From contig NZ_HG322950.1 of assembly GCF_000689415.1 (NCBI RefSeq), positions 124,001-188,000 of the forward strand: a stretch of DNA of 64,000 bases, given 5' to 3'. Below are positions 33,254-41,956 of this stretch, piece by piece. The position numbers were made by a program, and so were the translations under genes. Below the pieces are notes generated by a model. The model was not told the origin of the DNA, ran no database searches, and saw only the letters and a list, made by a program, of their open reading frames with translations. Source of the stretch: Pseudomonas knackmussii B13 (GTDB lineage Bacteria; Pseudomonadota; Gammaproteobacteria; Pseudomonadales; Pseudomonadaceae). How positions within the stretch are numbered: position 1 is the first letter of the stretch; each line of letters begins with the position of its first letter.

Positions 33254-34177
33254 ATGCCCTTATTCCGCCGAGCCCCCCGCCTGAGCGTCGTGGTCATCGT
33301 CTACAAGATGCCCGACCAGGCCGACAAAACGCTCCACTCGCTGAGTCCCGCGTACCAGCAGGGCGTCAACGAGCGTGACTATGAAGTCATAGTGGTGGAG
33401 AACCACTCCGATCGCCTTCTGGGTGCAGAACGCGCTGTGCGGCATGCAGGCAACGTCCGTTATTTCCATCGCAACGAGACCGAGCGTACGCCGGTGCATG
33501 CGATCAATTTCGGTGCCTCCGTAGCGCGTGGTAGCCATCTGGCGATCATGATCGACGGTGCCCGCATGTTGTCGCCAGGCGTGATTCGCCATGCCCTGGA
33601 CGCCTTCCGTCTGGCGCCTGAAGCTGCAGTTTCCGTCCCTGGCTATCACATCGGTCACAAGCTGCAGCAGGTGGCGGTGAACGAGGGCTATAACGAGGAT
33701 GCCGAACATGTGCTGCTGCAGGGCATTGAATGGCCGAGCAACGGTTATCGGCTATTCGACATCGCGGTGCTCAGCGGTTCCTGCCAGGGCGGTTTCTTCC
33801 AGGCGAACTACGAAAGCAACTTCATCGGCATGTCGCAGCGAAAGTGGAAGGCACTGGGCGGCGTGAACCCGCGCTACAACGATTTCGGAGGCGGCAACGC
33901 CAACCTCGATCTGTACAAGCGATTGCTCGAATATCCCGACACGCCGTTCTACTTGCTCTACAGCGAAGGCTCGTTCCACCAGTTCCATGGGGGTGTCACT
34001 ACTGGCACTCTGCGCGAGGAGCGCGATCGGGTGTACAAGCTGCTCGACGAGCAGGACAAGCAGATTCGAGGCGAGAATCGAACCCCGCCGAGCGTGAGGC
34101 CGATCCTGCTGGGGACGGTTCATCCGCACATCTACCGATTCCTCGACCATTCGCTCAGCCGGGTGAAATCCGCATGA
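33254..34177 (+). CDS. Family 2 glycosyltransferase, paralogue A
   Basis: 307 residues. GT-A fold start LSVVVIVYKMPDQADKTLHSL, nucleotide-sugar segment YEVIVVENHSD, and IMIDGARMLSPG at the place of the DxD motif. Downstream GGVNPRYNDFGGGNANLDLYKRL resembles the acceptor-side motif of GT2 enzymes, followed by SFHQFHGGVTTG. About 40 percent of positions look shared by eye with the next gene, so the pair arose by duplication. The start overlaps nothing and GAGGAG precedes it. The sugar is unknown. Confidence 0.82.
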   Translation: MPLFRRAPRLSVVVIVYKMPDQADKTLHSLSPAYQQGVNERDYEVIVVENHSDRLLGAERAVRHAGNVRYFHRNETERTPVHAINFGASVARGSHLAIMIDGARMLSPGVIRHALDAFRLAPEAAVSVPGYHIGHKLQQVAVNEGYNEDAEHVLLQGIEWPSNGYRLFDIAVLSGSCQGGFFQANYESNFIGMSQRKWKALGGVNPRYNDFGGGNANLDLYKRLLEYPDTPFYLLYSEGSFHQFHGGVTTGTLREERDRVYKLLDEQDKQIRGENRTPPSVRPILLGTVHPHIYRFLDHSLSRVKSA

Positions 34178-35178
34178 CTTCGCATACCGATCTGAAACCC
34201 TTGCTGTCGATCATCGTCATCGCTTACGACATGCCGCGACAGGCGCTCAACACTCTAATCAGTCTGTCGCCGGGATATCAGGAAGGCGTCGACGCCGGCG
34301 ATTACGAAGTCATCGTTGTCGAGAATCGTTCCCGCCGGAACATGGATGCCCAGGCGATTTCCCAGCTGCCTGGCAACTTCCGCTATTTCCTGCGGGACGA
34401 ACCGGGCGTATCGCCGGCGGGGGCGATCAACTTTGGCTTCTCCCAGGCGCGCGGACGCTACATCGGTCTGATGATCGATGGCGCGCGGATGGTGACGCCC
34501 GGGGTTGTGCAGTACGCCTTGATGGCCTTCCGAATGACACCGGAAGCCATGGTGGTGGTGCCTGGCTATCACCTGGGGGAGGACGACCAGCAGTACCACC
34601 TGACCAAGGGATACACCGAAGCAGTCGAACAGCAGTTGCTGGCAAATATCGGCTGGCCTTCAGCGCCTGGCAGTGGCTACCGGCTATTCGATGTCAGCTG
34701 CTGGAGTGCGGCCAATCCCCATGGCTACTTCCACCCCTTCATGGAATGCAACTGCCTATTCATGGACGCCGAGATATTCCGCGACATCGGCCAGGCGGAC
34801 GAGCGATTCGCCATGGCGGGGGGCGGGAGCCTGAACCTGTTCATCTATCGCAAAACGGCGATGCACCCCCGCACCCGCTCGGTGATGCTGGTTGGCGAAG
34901 GTTCGTTCCACCAACTGCATGGCGGGGTGACGACCTCGGAATTCGAGGGGCGTGACGACCTGCTCAAACAGCAGAACGACCAGCTCTGCGAGCTCTTGGG
35001 CTACCCGTTCCGCTCGCCGACGCTGGAGCCGATTCTGCTCGGGCAGGTGAAGGCGCCGTCAATGCGCTACATGCACCGCTCGATCGAGCGGGGCATGGAC
35101 CGAGTCAAGCGCTGTGCGATGCGCAAGGAGGACCCGTTCGCGGATCAGGCGAAAAAGATTGCAGAGACTAGCGCGTGA
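34174..35178 (+). CDS. Family 2 glycosyltransferase, paralogue B
   Basis: 334 residues, tandem paralogue of the preceding gene: LLSIIVIAYDMPRQALNTLISL, YEVIVVENRS, LMIDGARMVTPG and SFHQLHGGVTTSEF occur in the same order. The acceptor region differs (FAMAGGGSLNLFIYRK) and the C-terminus is longer and basic, ending with a charged tail. ATGA overlap with the gene before and GTGA overlap with the gene after point to one translationally coupled operon. Probably adds a second or alternating residue. Confidence 0.82.
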   Translation: MTSHTDLKPLLSIIVIAYDMPRQALNTLISLSPGYQEGVDAGDYEVIVVENRSRRNMDAQAISQLPGNFRYFLRDEPGVSPAGAINFGFSQARGRYIGLMIDGARMVTPGVVQYALMAFRMTPEAMVVVPGYHLGEDDQQYHLTKGYTEAVEQQLLANIGWPSAPGSGYRLFDVSCWSAANPHGYFHPFMECNCLFMDAEIFRDIGQADERFAMAGGGSLNLFIYRKTAMHPRTRSVMLVGEGSFHQLHGGVTTSEFEGRDDLLKQQNDQLCELLGYPFRSPTLEPILLGQVKAPSMRYMHRSIERGMDRVKRCAMRKEDPFADQAKKIAETSA

Positions 35179-36269
35179 GTGGGGGGCCTCGACTACGGGT
35201 TCTGGATGACTTGCGCGGCATCGCCATTCTGCTTGTGCTGGTTATGCATGCCGTAACAGCGGTCTTTGGAACAAGCCGCCCTGCTGGAGCCCCGTTCTGG
35301 AGTGCGTTTGTCTATGCCGGTGGAAGCGGGGTTACTCTGTTCTTCATGTTAAGCGGGATACTGGTCAGCCGACCATTTCTCCGGGCTGCTCGCGATGGAG
35401 CATCAATTAATCTGCTCGACTACGGAGTGCAACGGGCCTTGCGAATCCTGCCGTTGTACTATTTGGTGGGGATGCTGGGGATGTTGTGGACCGGTACGTT
35501 GGAGCAGGCATTCAACGTGCTGACCTTCCGCGCCAACAATCTGGACGTAGGTGAATACAGCACCGTCTGGTGGAGCTTGCAGACAGAGGTCCAGTTTTAT
35601 TTGATCTTGCCATTGGCATTCCTGGTCTATCGGGCGATTGGCGGGCGTTGGTTATTCCCATTGCTAATGATCGTAAGCTTTGCGGTTGTTCTGGCATTTA
35701 TATTCGGGCGAATATCGATGTCATCTGCGGAGCGCGCCGTTAATCTGACGATGTCATTTCTGGGCCGATCTCCGGCGTTTATTGCAGGCGTTCTGATAGC
35801 CTATCTGTATGAGCGAGGCTCTGTCCCGAATTTACCGGCACCTGTCGCATGGCCGCTTCTAATAGGTGGGGTCGTGCTGCTGCAAATGGTGCTGCAGCAT
35901 CTGCTTGATACCTGGGGGCCATTGTTCGCATTGCGATATCCACCAGCAATCCTCCTGGAAGCCGTTGCCTGGTCGTTCATCGCTCTCGTCGCTTTGGCTT
36001 CGGGACGACCGCTCATTGGGCGCGCCAGTGGTTTTTTACGTTATTTGGGGCGAATCTCGTTTTCATTGTATTTGCTTCATATCCCGATCCAGTACGTGCT
36101 GTTGTCCGAACGTAGCAGGCTGGACCTAAAGAATGACCATGCCGTTCTAGTACTGATTCTGTTGTGCTCTGTTCTGGCTTCACACGTGACCTATTGGATG
36201 ATCGAGCGCCCAATGCTTCGGCTGAAGAATCGTCTGAGGCCCAATCCCATTGTTCCGGAGATTGTGTAA
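35175..36269 (+). CDS. OafA/YrhL-type membrane acyltransferase 1
   Basis: 364 residues, acyltransferase-3 family. The catalytic start LRVLDDLRGIAILLVLVMHAV has Arg and His in the usual spacing, and about ten membrane segments follow. VWWSLQTEVQFYLILP is the conserved WSL/EVQFY loop. It acylates (often O-acetylates) sugars from the cytoplasmic acyl-CoA pool. GTG start 35175 overlaps the preceding stop. DNA of this gene is clearly AT-richer than the surrounding chromosome, supporting horizontal acquisition. Confidence 0.88.
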   Translation: MSGGPRLRVLDDLRGIAILLVLVMHAVTAVFGTSRPAGAPFWSAFVYAGGSGVTLFFMLSGILVSRPFLRAARDGASINLLDYGVQRALRILPLYYLVGMLGMLWTGTLEQAFNVLTFRANNLDVGEYSTVWWSLQTEVQFYLILPLAFLVYRAIGGRWLFPLLMIVSFAVVLAFIFGRISMSSAERAVNLTMSFLGRSPAFIAGVLIAYLYERGSVPNLPAPVAWPLLIGGVVLLQMVLQHLLDTWGPLFALRYPPAILLEAVAWSFIALVALASGRPLIGRASGFLRYLGRISFSLYLLHIPIQYVLLSERSRLDLKNDHAVLVLILLCSVLASHVTYWMIERPMLRLKNRLRPNPIVPEIV

Positions 36270-37024
36270 TGACCAACGTCTACCTTCCGCCTTCCATCCG
36301 TCATTTCGATCCTCTGCGCATGGTCTTCAGCACCTGGGTCGACCATATCCCGTTCGGCTACGACATCGTGGCGGCCGTGCGTCCCAAGATGCTCGTCGAA
36401 CTGGGAACGCATAACGGAATGTCGTATTTCACCTTCTGCCAGTCGATGAAGGAGAATGACATCGACGGTGTGTGCTATGCGGTGGATACCTTCGAAGGTG
36501 ATGTGCACTCCGACAAGTACGATGAGTCGGTCTTCACCTCGGTGAGTAATCACAACCGGCAGAACTACTTCGGCTTTTCCTATGTGTTGCGAATGCTGTT
36601 CGAAGAGGCGCTGCGGCACTTCGACAATGAGACTATCGATCTGCTGCACATCGACGGTTTGCACACTTATGAGGCGGTCAGCGAAGACTTCGCTAATTGG
36701 TATCCGAAGGTCCGGCCCGGCGGCATCATCCTGTTCCATGATGTCATGGCTCGCCTGCAGGACTTCGGCGCCTGGAAATTCTGGGAGGAGCTTCGTGGGA
36801 AGCACGAGACCTTCACCTTCAATCATGGTTTCGGTCTCGGGGTGCTGCGTAAGCCGGGTGGTGACCGTAGCCAGGATTCCGAATTGATCAAGCTGCTGTT
36901 CGACAATCCGTCGGATGAGCGCGCGGCCAAGCTAAGGGCTTTCTATGTTCATGCCGGCAGGCATTTGGAAAACATGCGCAAGGTAAAGCGCATGAACAAT
37001 GCTCCCAAGCCCGTAGAGGGTTGA
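36269..37024 (+). CDS. Class I SAM-dependent methyltransferase (Methyltransf_24 type)
   Basis: 251 residues. SAM motif I is MLVELGTHNGMSYFTFC, motif II region VCYAVDTFEGD, and the metal/acceptor segment IDLLHIDGLHTYEAVSEDFANWYPKVRPGGIILFHDV is characteristic of CmcI- or glycan-associated O-methyltransferases. The start shares one base with the preceding stop (TAATG). It ends the rightward operon of sulfotransferase, two glycosyltransferases and acyltransferase. It may methylate a sugar of the exported glycan. Confidence 0.82.
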   Translation: MTNVYLPPSIRHFDPLRMVFSTWVDHIPFGYDIVAAVRPKMLVELGTHNGMSYFTFCQSMKENDIDGVCYAVDTFEGDVHSDKYDESVFTSVSNHNRQNYFGFSYVLRMLFEEALRHFDNETIDLLHIDGLHTYEAVSEDFANWYPKVRPGGIILFHDVMARLQDFGAWKFWEELRGKHETFTFNHGFGLGVLRKPGGDRSQDSELIKLLFDNPSDERAAKLRAFYVHAGRHLENMRKVKRMNNAPKPVEG

Positions 37025-37031
37025 ACGAAGA

Positions 37032-37058
37032 GCACCTCGCCGCTTGCAGGCGAGGTGC
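37032..37058. terminator. Hairpin between convergent genes
   Basis: Ten-base perfect stem (GCACCTCGCC / GGCGAGGTGC) with a 7-base loop, centred in the 44-base gap between the methyltransferase and oxygenase genes. Shared transcription end likely, although no T-run follows. Confidence 0.6.
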
Positions 37059-37068
37059 CACGATCCAG

Positions 37069-37887
37069 CTAGTGCCGATAGGCCTCCGGCAGGTCTTGCC
37101 AGAGGGTAGCGTTGCCGTTGGGTAGTTCTTCTTCCCGTGGTCGGTTCGTGTAGTAGTACAGCGCGATCGAACGGCGATAGATGCCGTCCGGGCAGTTGAG
37201 CGGATGCGGATGCCCGTGGTAGGAGTCGGCGCTGGTGGTGAAGATCACGCAGCGGTTCAGCACGGGCAGAACTCGTTTGGGCGGCCCTTGCATTTCGGCG
37301 TCCCACAGCTCCAGATGCCCACCCCACTCTTCCTTCCAGTCGGGATTGAGATAGAGCAGGAAGTTCAGGCGTCGGTCGAGGCTGTACTTGCGGTGGTTGG
37401 CGAAGTCCGCATGGATCTTCAGTAGACCGCCACGAGCGATCTGGTGGATGCCGGCGCCTAGCAATTCGGGATCGGAAATCAGCGCGCGGATCCCGGTCAG
37501 CTGAGTGAGGGCGTCCAGGAACCCCTTTGAATTGAGCTCCCAGATCAGCTCCCGATAGACAGAGGGCATCGCCAGGATGTCCTTGAGGTGGCGTTTATCT
37601 TTCTGGACGTAGCCATCACCTTGGGGCTCGCGATAGGTACCGTCGATCCATTGGGCCTTCGCCTGATCAATCGGGTACTGATCAATCAGCGCCTGCGCGA
37701 CGTCATCCGGCAGAAAGTTATCGATGACGATATGCGGGAACGGCTGGTTATCCACGTAGGTTCGGTTGAGCGCCCCGAACTCGCTCTTGAGTCGTTCGTG
37801 ATCCAGCAGGGTCGGGCGGTTGGCAAAGACAGAGGGTGTGTCTGCACGAGTGGGCTCTGCCAGCCATTTTCTGAGGAGTTGCCTCAC
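37069..37887 (-). CDS. 2-oxoglutarate/Fe(II)-dependent oxygenase, paralogue A
   Basis: 272 residues, prolyl-4-hydroxylase-like fold. Iron ligands are predicted as His and Asp in LLKIHADFANH and the distal His in YHGHPHPL; the 2-oxoglutarate Arg is in RRSIALYYY. GAGIHQIARGG precedes the HxD. The GTG start overlaps the stop of the sister gene upstream, so they are coupled. Such enzymes hydroxylate peptides, lipids or sugars; position in a glycan locus points to sugar or lipid-carrier modification. Confidence 0.82.
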   Translation of the reverse strand: MRQLLRKWLAEPTRADTPSVFANRPTLLDHERLKSEFGALNRTYVDNQPFPHIVIDNFLPDDVAQALIDQYPIDQAKAQWIDGTYREPQGDGYVQKDKRHLKDILAMPSVYRELIWELNSKGFLDALTQLTGIRALISDPELLGAGIHQIARGGLLKIHADFANHRKYSLDRRLNFLLYLNPDWKEEWGGHLELWDAEMQGPPKRVLPVLNRCVIFTTSADSYHGHPHPLNCPDGIYRRSIALYYYTNRPREEELPNGNATLWQDLPEAYRH

Positions 37888-38687
37888 GCGTCATGCTCCT
37901 TCTGATCAGGCAGTTCTCGCCAGTCCGTGGAAAAGCCAGGCTGTGCTTCCCCTTCTGGGCGACCGTTGGTGTAGTAGTACAGAGCAAGCGACTTGCGATA
38001 GGTGCCATCCGGGCAGGTGAGAGGATGCGGGTGGCCATGAAAGGAGGTGGCGGTGGTGCTAAACACGACACAACGATTGACTACCGGGAGCACGCGTCTG
38101 GGTGGGCCTTTCATCTCGCCATCCCAGAGCTCCAGGTGGCCGCCCCAGTTCTCCTGCCAGTTCTCGTTGAGATAGAGCAGGAAGTTCAGGCGACGATCGA
38201 GACCGAACTCGCGGTGAGTGGAAAAATCAGCATGCACCTTGAGAAAACCGCCTCGACCGATCTGGTGGATGCCTGCACCACGCAGGTTCGGATCCGGAAT
38301 CAGGTTGGCGATGCCGGTCAGTGCGGCGAGGGCGCCGAGAAATGCATGGGAATTGAGCTCCCAAAACAGCTGGCGGTAGGTCGGTGGCATCTGCAGGCTG
38401 TCGCGGATATTGCGCTTGAGCAGCTGTACATATTCGCCGCTGGACTTGTCCTTGTGCGATGCGTCGTTCCACAACGGACTGTGTTGGTCGTGGGGATACT
38501 CCTTCAGCAGCCGATCCAGCACCGCAGGGGGCAGGAAATCGTCAATGACGATGTGGGGATACGGGGAGTTGTTCTGGTATTGCTTGGCCAGGCCTGCGAG
38601 TTGGGCGCCGAGAGAGTCGTAGTCGAGCAGCAGCCCGGCGTCGGCCGCGGGATAATGTCTTCGCGATGGGAAGAGTGTTTTAATCAT
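37884..38687 (-). CDS. 2-oxoglutarate/Fe(II)-dependent oxygenase, paralogue B
   Basis: 267 residues, close paralogue of the preceding entry: FLKVHADFSTH, GHLELWDGEMKGPPRRVLPV, SFHGHPHPL and KSLALYYYTN match nearly segment for segment. ATG 38687 (MIKTLFPSRR) is chosen; earlier in-frame codons run into the divergent promoter region. First gene of the leftward pair. Two complete active sites retained in both copies argue for two distinct substrates or positions rather than decay. Confidence 0.82.
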   Translation of the reverse strand: MIKTLFPSRRHYPAADAGLLLDYDSLGAQLAGLAKQYQNNSPYPHIVIDDFLPPAVLDRLLKEYPHDQHSPLWNDASHKDKSSGEYVQLLKRNIRDSLQMPPTYRQLFWELNSHAFLGALAALTGIANLIPDPNLRGAGIHQIGRGGFLKVHADFSTHREFGLDRRLNFLLYLNENWQENWGGHLELWDGEMKGPPRRVLPVVNRCVVFSTTATSFHGHPHPLTCPDGTYRKSLALYYYTNGRPEGEAQPGFSTDWRELPDQKEHDA

Positions 38688-38874
38688 TGTTCTTGTTTTC
38701 CGTTGGGGGCCGAAAGTACCGGCTTCCTGTGATTCGGATACATCATGCGCACCGTAGCTTGTTGGCCCATCGGAGCATTGAGCCATGAACCGCGAGGTGT
38801 TTGCCAGCCTTCGCCGGCACAATGCTAATGTCGGTCCACTTGGACATAAGAATAATGATTGGAAGCAATAAAAC

Positions 38875-40035
38875 GTGCTGAATGTGACGGGAAATTCGGG
38901 AATCAAACGCTCTCGAGAGCATCTGGCTCAATGCGAGTCTGTTCGTGGCCTGGCCATCCTGCTGGTGTTTGCCTTTCATTTCCTGGGCGATGTCTATGGC
39001 TACAAGATGCGCCCGGATGCGTCTTATCTGTCCAGCTTCCTGTTCGGTGGCGACACCGGCGTCTCCCTGTTCTTCGTTCTCAGCGGATTCCTTCTGACTC
39101 TGCCGTTCTTCAGCGGCACCCCGCTCAAGCTCGGTAAGTACCTGCGTAACCGGGCTTTGCGCATCTTGCCGATGTATTACTTGATGGTCCTCGTGGCCGG
39201 CTGGTGGACCGGGCAGTGGCAGCAAGTTCCGAAGGCGTTGGCGTTCCAGGAACTCAAGATCTCAGAGCTATTCCCCATGGGGGCGGTTTGGTGGAGCCTG
39301 GTCGTAGAGGTCCAGTTCTACCTGCTGCTGCCGTGCATCTTCCTGCTGGCCCAGCACAAGTTGGGACGTTGGTTGCTGCTGCCGCTGCTGGCTGCGGGAA
39401 TCCATATCTACTGGCAGATCAGCCAAGTGCCGCTGGATCAGCTGAATCAACTGGATGGCTGGGTGAACTACCGTAATACGTTGCTTGGGCGTTGGCCGCT
39501 GTTCGGCGTTGGAGCGATGCTGGCTTGGACGCATGTCTGGCTTGGTCCGCGCCTGCAAGCGAGTCAACTGGCCAGCCGGCGTTGGCCTGGGTCACTGGTC
39601 CTGCTGTTGGCGTTGCTGCTGCTGGCGGTGGTCCTGCACCGACGGGTTGCTTACCTCGGAGCTTTTCCGGCGCATGCACTGTGGTTCAGCCATTACTTGC
39701 TGGAGGCCATCGGCTGGGGGATCTTTCTCTTTGCGCTGCTCCACCTGCGCCCGCTCGGTAGCGCCTTGCTCGTCAATCCCATCTTCCATCGTGCAGGGCT
39801 CTGGTCGTATTCACTGTATCTGGTCCATACCTCAGTGCTGTTTTTGGTCGGGGGCCGGATCGCGAGAAAGCTGGGGCCGCTGAGCGACAATCCGCAGTTA
39901 CTGATCGCCGTGGGACTAGGGCTTCTGGCATTGTCCTGTGCGATATCGGCTGCAACCTACCACCTTGTCGAGCGACCGTTCCTCAATCTTAAGAAGCGCC
40001 GCTGGCGCACTGTGGCCGCGCCGGTACAGGGATGA
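38875..40035 (+). CDS. OafA/YrhL-type membrane acyltransferase 2
   Basis: 386 residues, acyltransferase-3 family. Catalytic start AQCESVRGLAILLVFAFHFLGD, then SLFFVLSGFLLTLPFF and WWSLVVEVQFYLLLP, with about ten membrane segments. GTG 38875 has GGAAG 9-10 bases upstream. It is only distantly similar to acyltransferase 1, so not a recent duplicate. Divergent from the oxygenase pair and 45 bases ahead of the sulfatase gene. Confidence 0.88.
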   Translation: MLNVTGNSGIKRSREHLAQCESVRGLAILLVFAFHFLGDVYGYKMRPDASYLSSFLFGGDTGVSLFFVLSGFLLTLPFFSGTPLKLGKYLRNRALRILPMYYLMVLVAGWWTGQWQQVPKALAFQELKISELFPMGAVWWSLVVEVQFYLLLPCIFLLAQHKLGRWLLLPLLAAGIHIYWQISQVPLDQLNQLDGWVNYRNTLLGRWPLFGVGAMLAWTHVWLGPRLQASQLASRRWPGSLVLLLALLLLAVVLHRRVAYLGAFPAHALWFSHYLLEAIGWGIFLFALLHLRPLGSALLVNPIFHRAGLWSYSLYLVHTSVLFLVGGRIARKLGPLSDNPQLLIAVGLGLLALSCAISAATYHLVERPFLNLKKRRWRTVAAPVQG

Positions 40036-40080
40036 TCCGGAGCTGCGCCCTATTGTTCATTGCCGGGGGAAGGCTGAATC

Positions 40081-41946
40081 ATGTTGTTGTTGCCAGGTGC
40101 TCTACGCGCTACGTTCGCTCTTTGCCTGCTGGTCCTCGGCGGGACTCCGATGCTGCTCCAGGCTGCAGAAAACCGTCCCAACATCCTGTTCATTCTTACC
40201 GATGATCTTGGCATCAACGACATCGCGTCCTGGGGCGATGGCCAGGCACCAACTCCGACTCTCGATGCCCTCAGCCGGCAATCGATCCGTTTCCGCCAAC
40301 ATTACGTCGACAGCACATGCTCGGTCAGTCGCGCAGCGCTACTGACTGGCCGCGTGCCGGTTAGCATCGGCTTCGAGCCTGACGGCCTAGGCCTTTCGCC
40401 CGATCTGCCCACGCTGCCCAAAGCGCTTAAGCAACTGGGTTATGCAACCCACCACATCGGCAAATGGCACGTGGGCGAGGGACTGGAGTATCCGCAGATC
40501 GAGCCAAGCAACCAGGGTTTCGACGACTGGCTGGGGATGATGAACCACTTTGTCTTGCAGGGTCCTGGTCCAGACGGCAAGCCGTTGGGGCGTCGCCCGA
40601 CGTATTACGATCCGTGGCTGCAGGAGAACGGTGCACCGCCAGTTCGGCACAAGGGGCACCTCGACGACCTACTCACCGATCGCGCCATTGCGCTCATGGA
40701 GCATCCGACATCGCGGAAGCCCTGGTTCATCAACCTCTGGCTACTGTCGCCTCACAAACCGATCCAGCCATCGCAGAGCTTCGCCGCGAAGTTCCCGAAT
40801 ACGCCCGAAGGTAAGTACCTGGCGCTCCTCGCCCAGTTGGACCACAACGTCGCCCGTCTGCTTGATGCGCTGGAGCGCAGCGGTCAGTCCGGCCGGACCA
40901 TCGTGGTGTTCGCCAGTGACAACGGCAGCCCCAATGAAAATCGCAACAGCAACTTTCCATTGATCGGAACCAAGGCTACTTACTTCGAGGGCGGCGTACG
41001 GGCTCCCCTGCTGGTGCGCTGGCCGGGGCACACTGGCAACCGGGACATCACGATCGCCACGCACGAAATGGACCTCTTCCCAACGTTGGTCACTTTGGCC
41101 GGGGGCAAGGCCCCCAAAGGGCTAGATGGTCGAAACTTGGAGCCGCTTCTGGAGAGCGGCGCGGCACCGCGTCCGCTGGAATTGTTCTGGGCCGCTGACA
41201 ATCCATTCAAAGGCATGAGTTACGGCGGGCATCTGCCCGGCAAAGGCCTGTTCTATCGCAACTGGGGTGGTGAATTGAGCAGTGCTGCGGTAACCGGTCC
41301 ACTACTGCCGGGCGTACCGCGCACGACCAAGCACGAGGAGTTCGCGCGCGAGCAGACGTCTTCGATGATTAGGCAGTGGGAGCTGAAGCACCGGCCACTC
41401 CCGCTAGCCTGGAAGAAGCCTGCCGACGGCAAGCCTGGCGTTTTGACTGGCCGTGATCTGCAACGGTCGCCAGTGTTTGGCAGCTATGCAATCGGCATGG
41501 GACTAGGTCCTGCAAGGCCCGACCATTCGCAGACACTGCTGGATCAACCTGGTCTGTGGAAGGTCGTGTTGGATGAAAAGGGTCGGGTCCGTATTGAGCA
41601 CAGCGGCAAGTCGTTCATTGGCCAGACGCTTGTGCTGGATCGCGGCTGCAATGCATTGGTGGTGACTGGATTTGTCCATCCCATGGCTACCTACCCGTTC
41701 CCTGCTCAGGCCAGTGCTCACTTGACGGTCTATCTCAACGGCAAGGTGCTGCTGGATAGCAGTGATCTCATTGTCCGCCCGGCTGATCCCAAGTTGCTCG
41801 CCAACCCGACCTACATCGGTGCCGCGGCTGACGGGTCGCAGCCATTCGGCGGCACCATCAGCCGGCCGGTAGTAGTGGGCAAGCAACTCATGCCCGAGCA
41901 GGAGGGCTACCGCCTCGCCGACATGGAGCGGGCGGTTTGTCACTGA
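40081..41946 (+). CDS. Exported sulfatase (formylglycine type, variant motif)
   Basis: 621 residues. The signal peptide ends near LLQAAENRP. Catalytic features are the metal site LFILTDDLGIND, the formylglycine region CSVSRAALLTGR (Cys near residue 80), GKWHVGEG, SDNGSPN and KATYFEGGVRAPLLVRWPG. The canonical motif is C-x-P-S-R; here Pro is Val. The last 200 residues form an extra beta-rich domain (VTGFVHPMATYPFPAQASAHLTVYLNG). It would remove sulfate esters in the periplasm. The GGGGGAAGG ribosome site is strong. Confidence 0.87.
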   Translation: MLLLPGALRATFALCLLVLGGTPMLLQAAENRPNILFILTDDLGINDIASWGDGQAPTPTLDALSRQSIRFRQHYVDSTCSVSRAALLTGRVPVSIGFEPDGLGLSPDLPTLPKALKQLGYATHHIGKWHVGEGLEYPQIEPSNQGFDDWLGMMNHFVLQGPGPDGKPLGRRPTYYDPWLQENGAPPVRHKGHLDDLLTDRAIALMEHPTSRKPWFINLWLLSPHKPIQPSQSFAAKFPNTPEGKYLALLAQLDHNVARLLDALERSGQSGRTIVVFASDNGSPNENRNSNFPLIGTKATYFEGGVRAPLLVRWPGHTGNRDITIATHEMDLFPTLVTLAGGKAPKGLDGRNLEPLLESGAAPRPLELFWAADNPFKGMSYGGHLPGKGLFYRNWGGELSSAAVTGPLLPGVPRTTKHEEFAREQTSSMIRQWELKHRPLPLAWKKPADGKPGVLTGRDLQRSPVFGSYAIGMGLGPARPDHSQTLLDQPGLWKVVLDEKGRVRIEHSGKSFIGQTLVLDRGCNALVVTGFVHPMATYPFPAQASAHLTVYLNGKVLLDSSDLIVRPADPKLLANPTYIGAAADGSQPFGGTISRPVVVGKQLMPEQEGYRLADMERAVCH

Positions 41947-41956
41947 GGCTGGTGGG

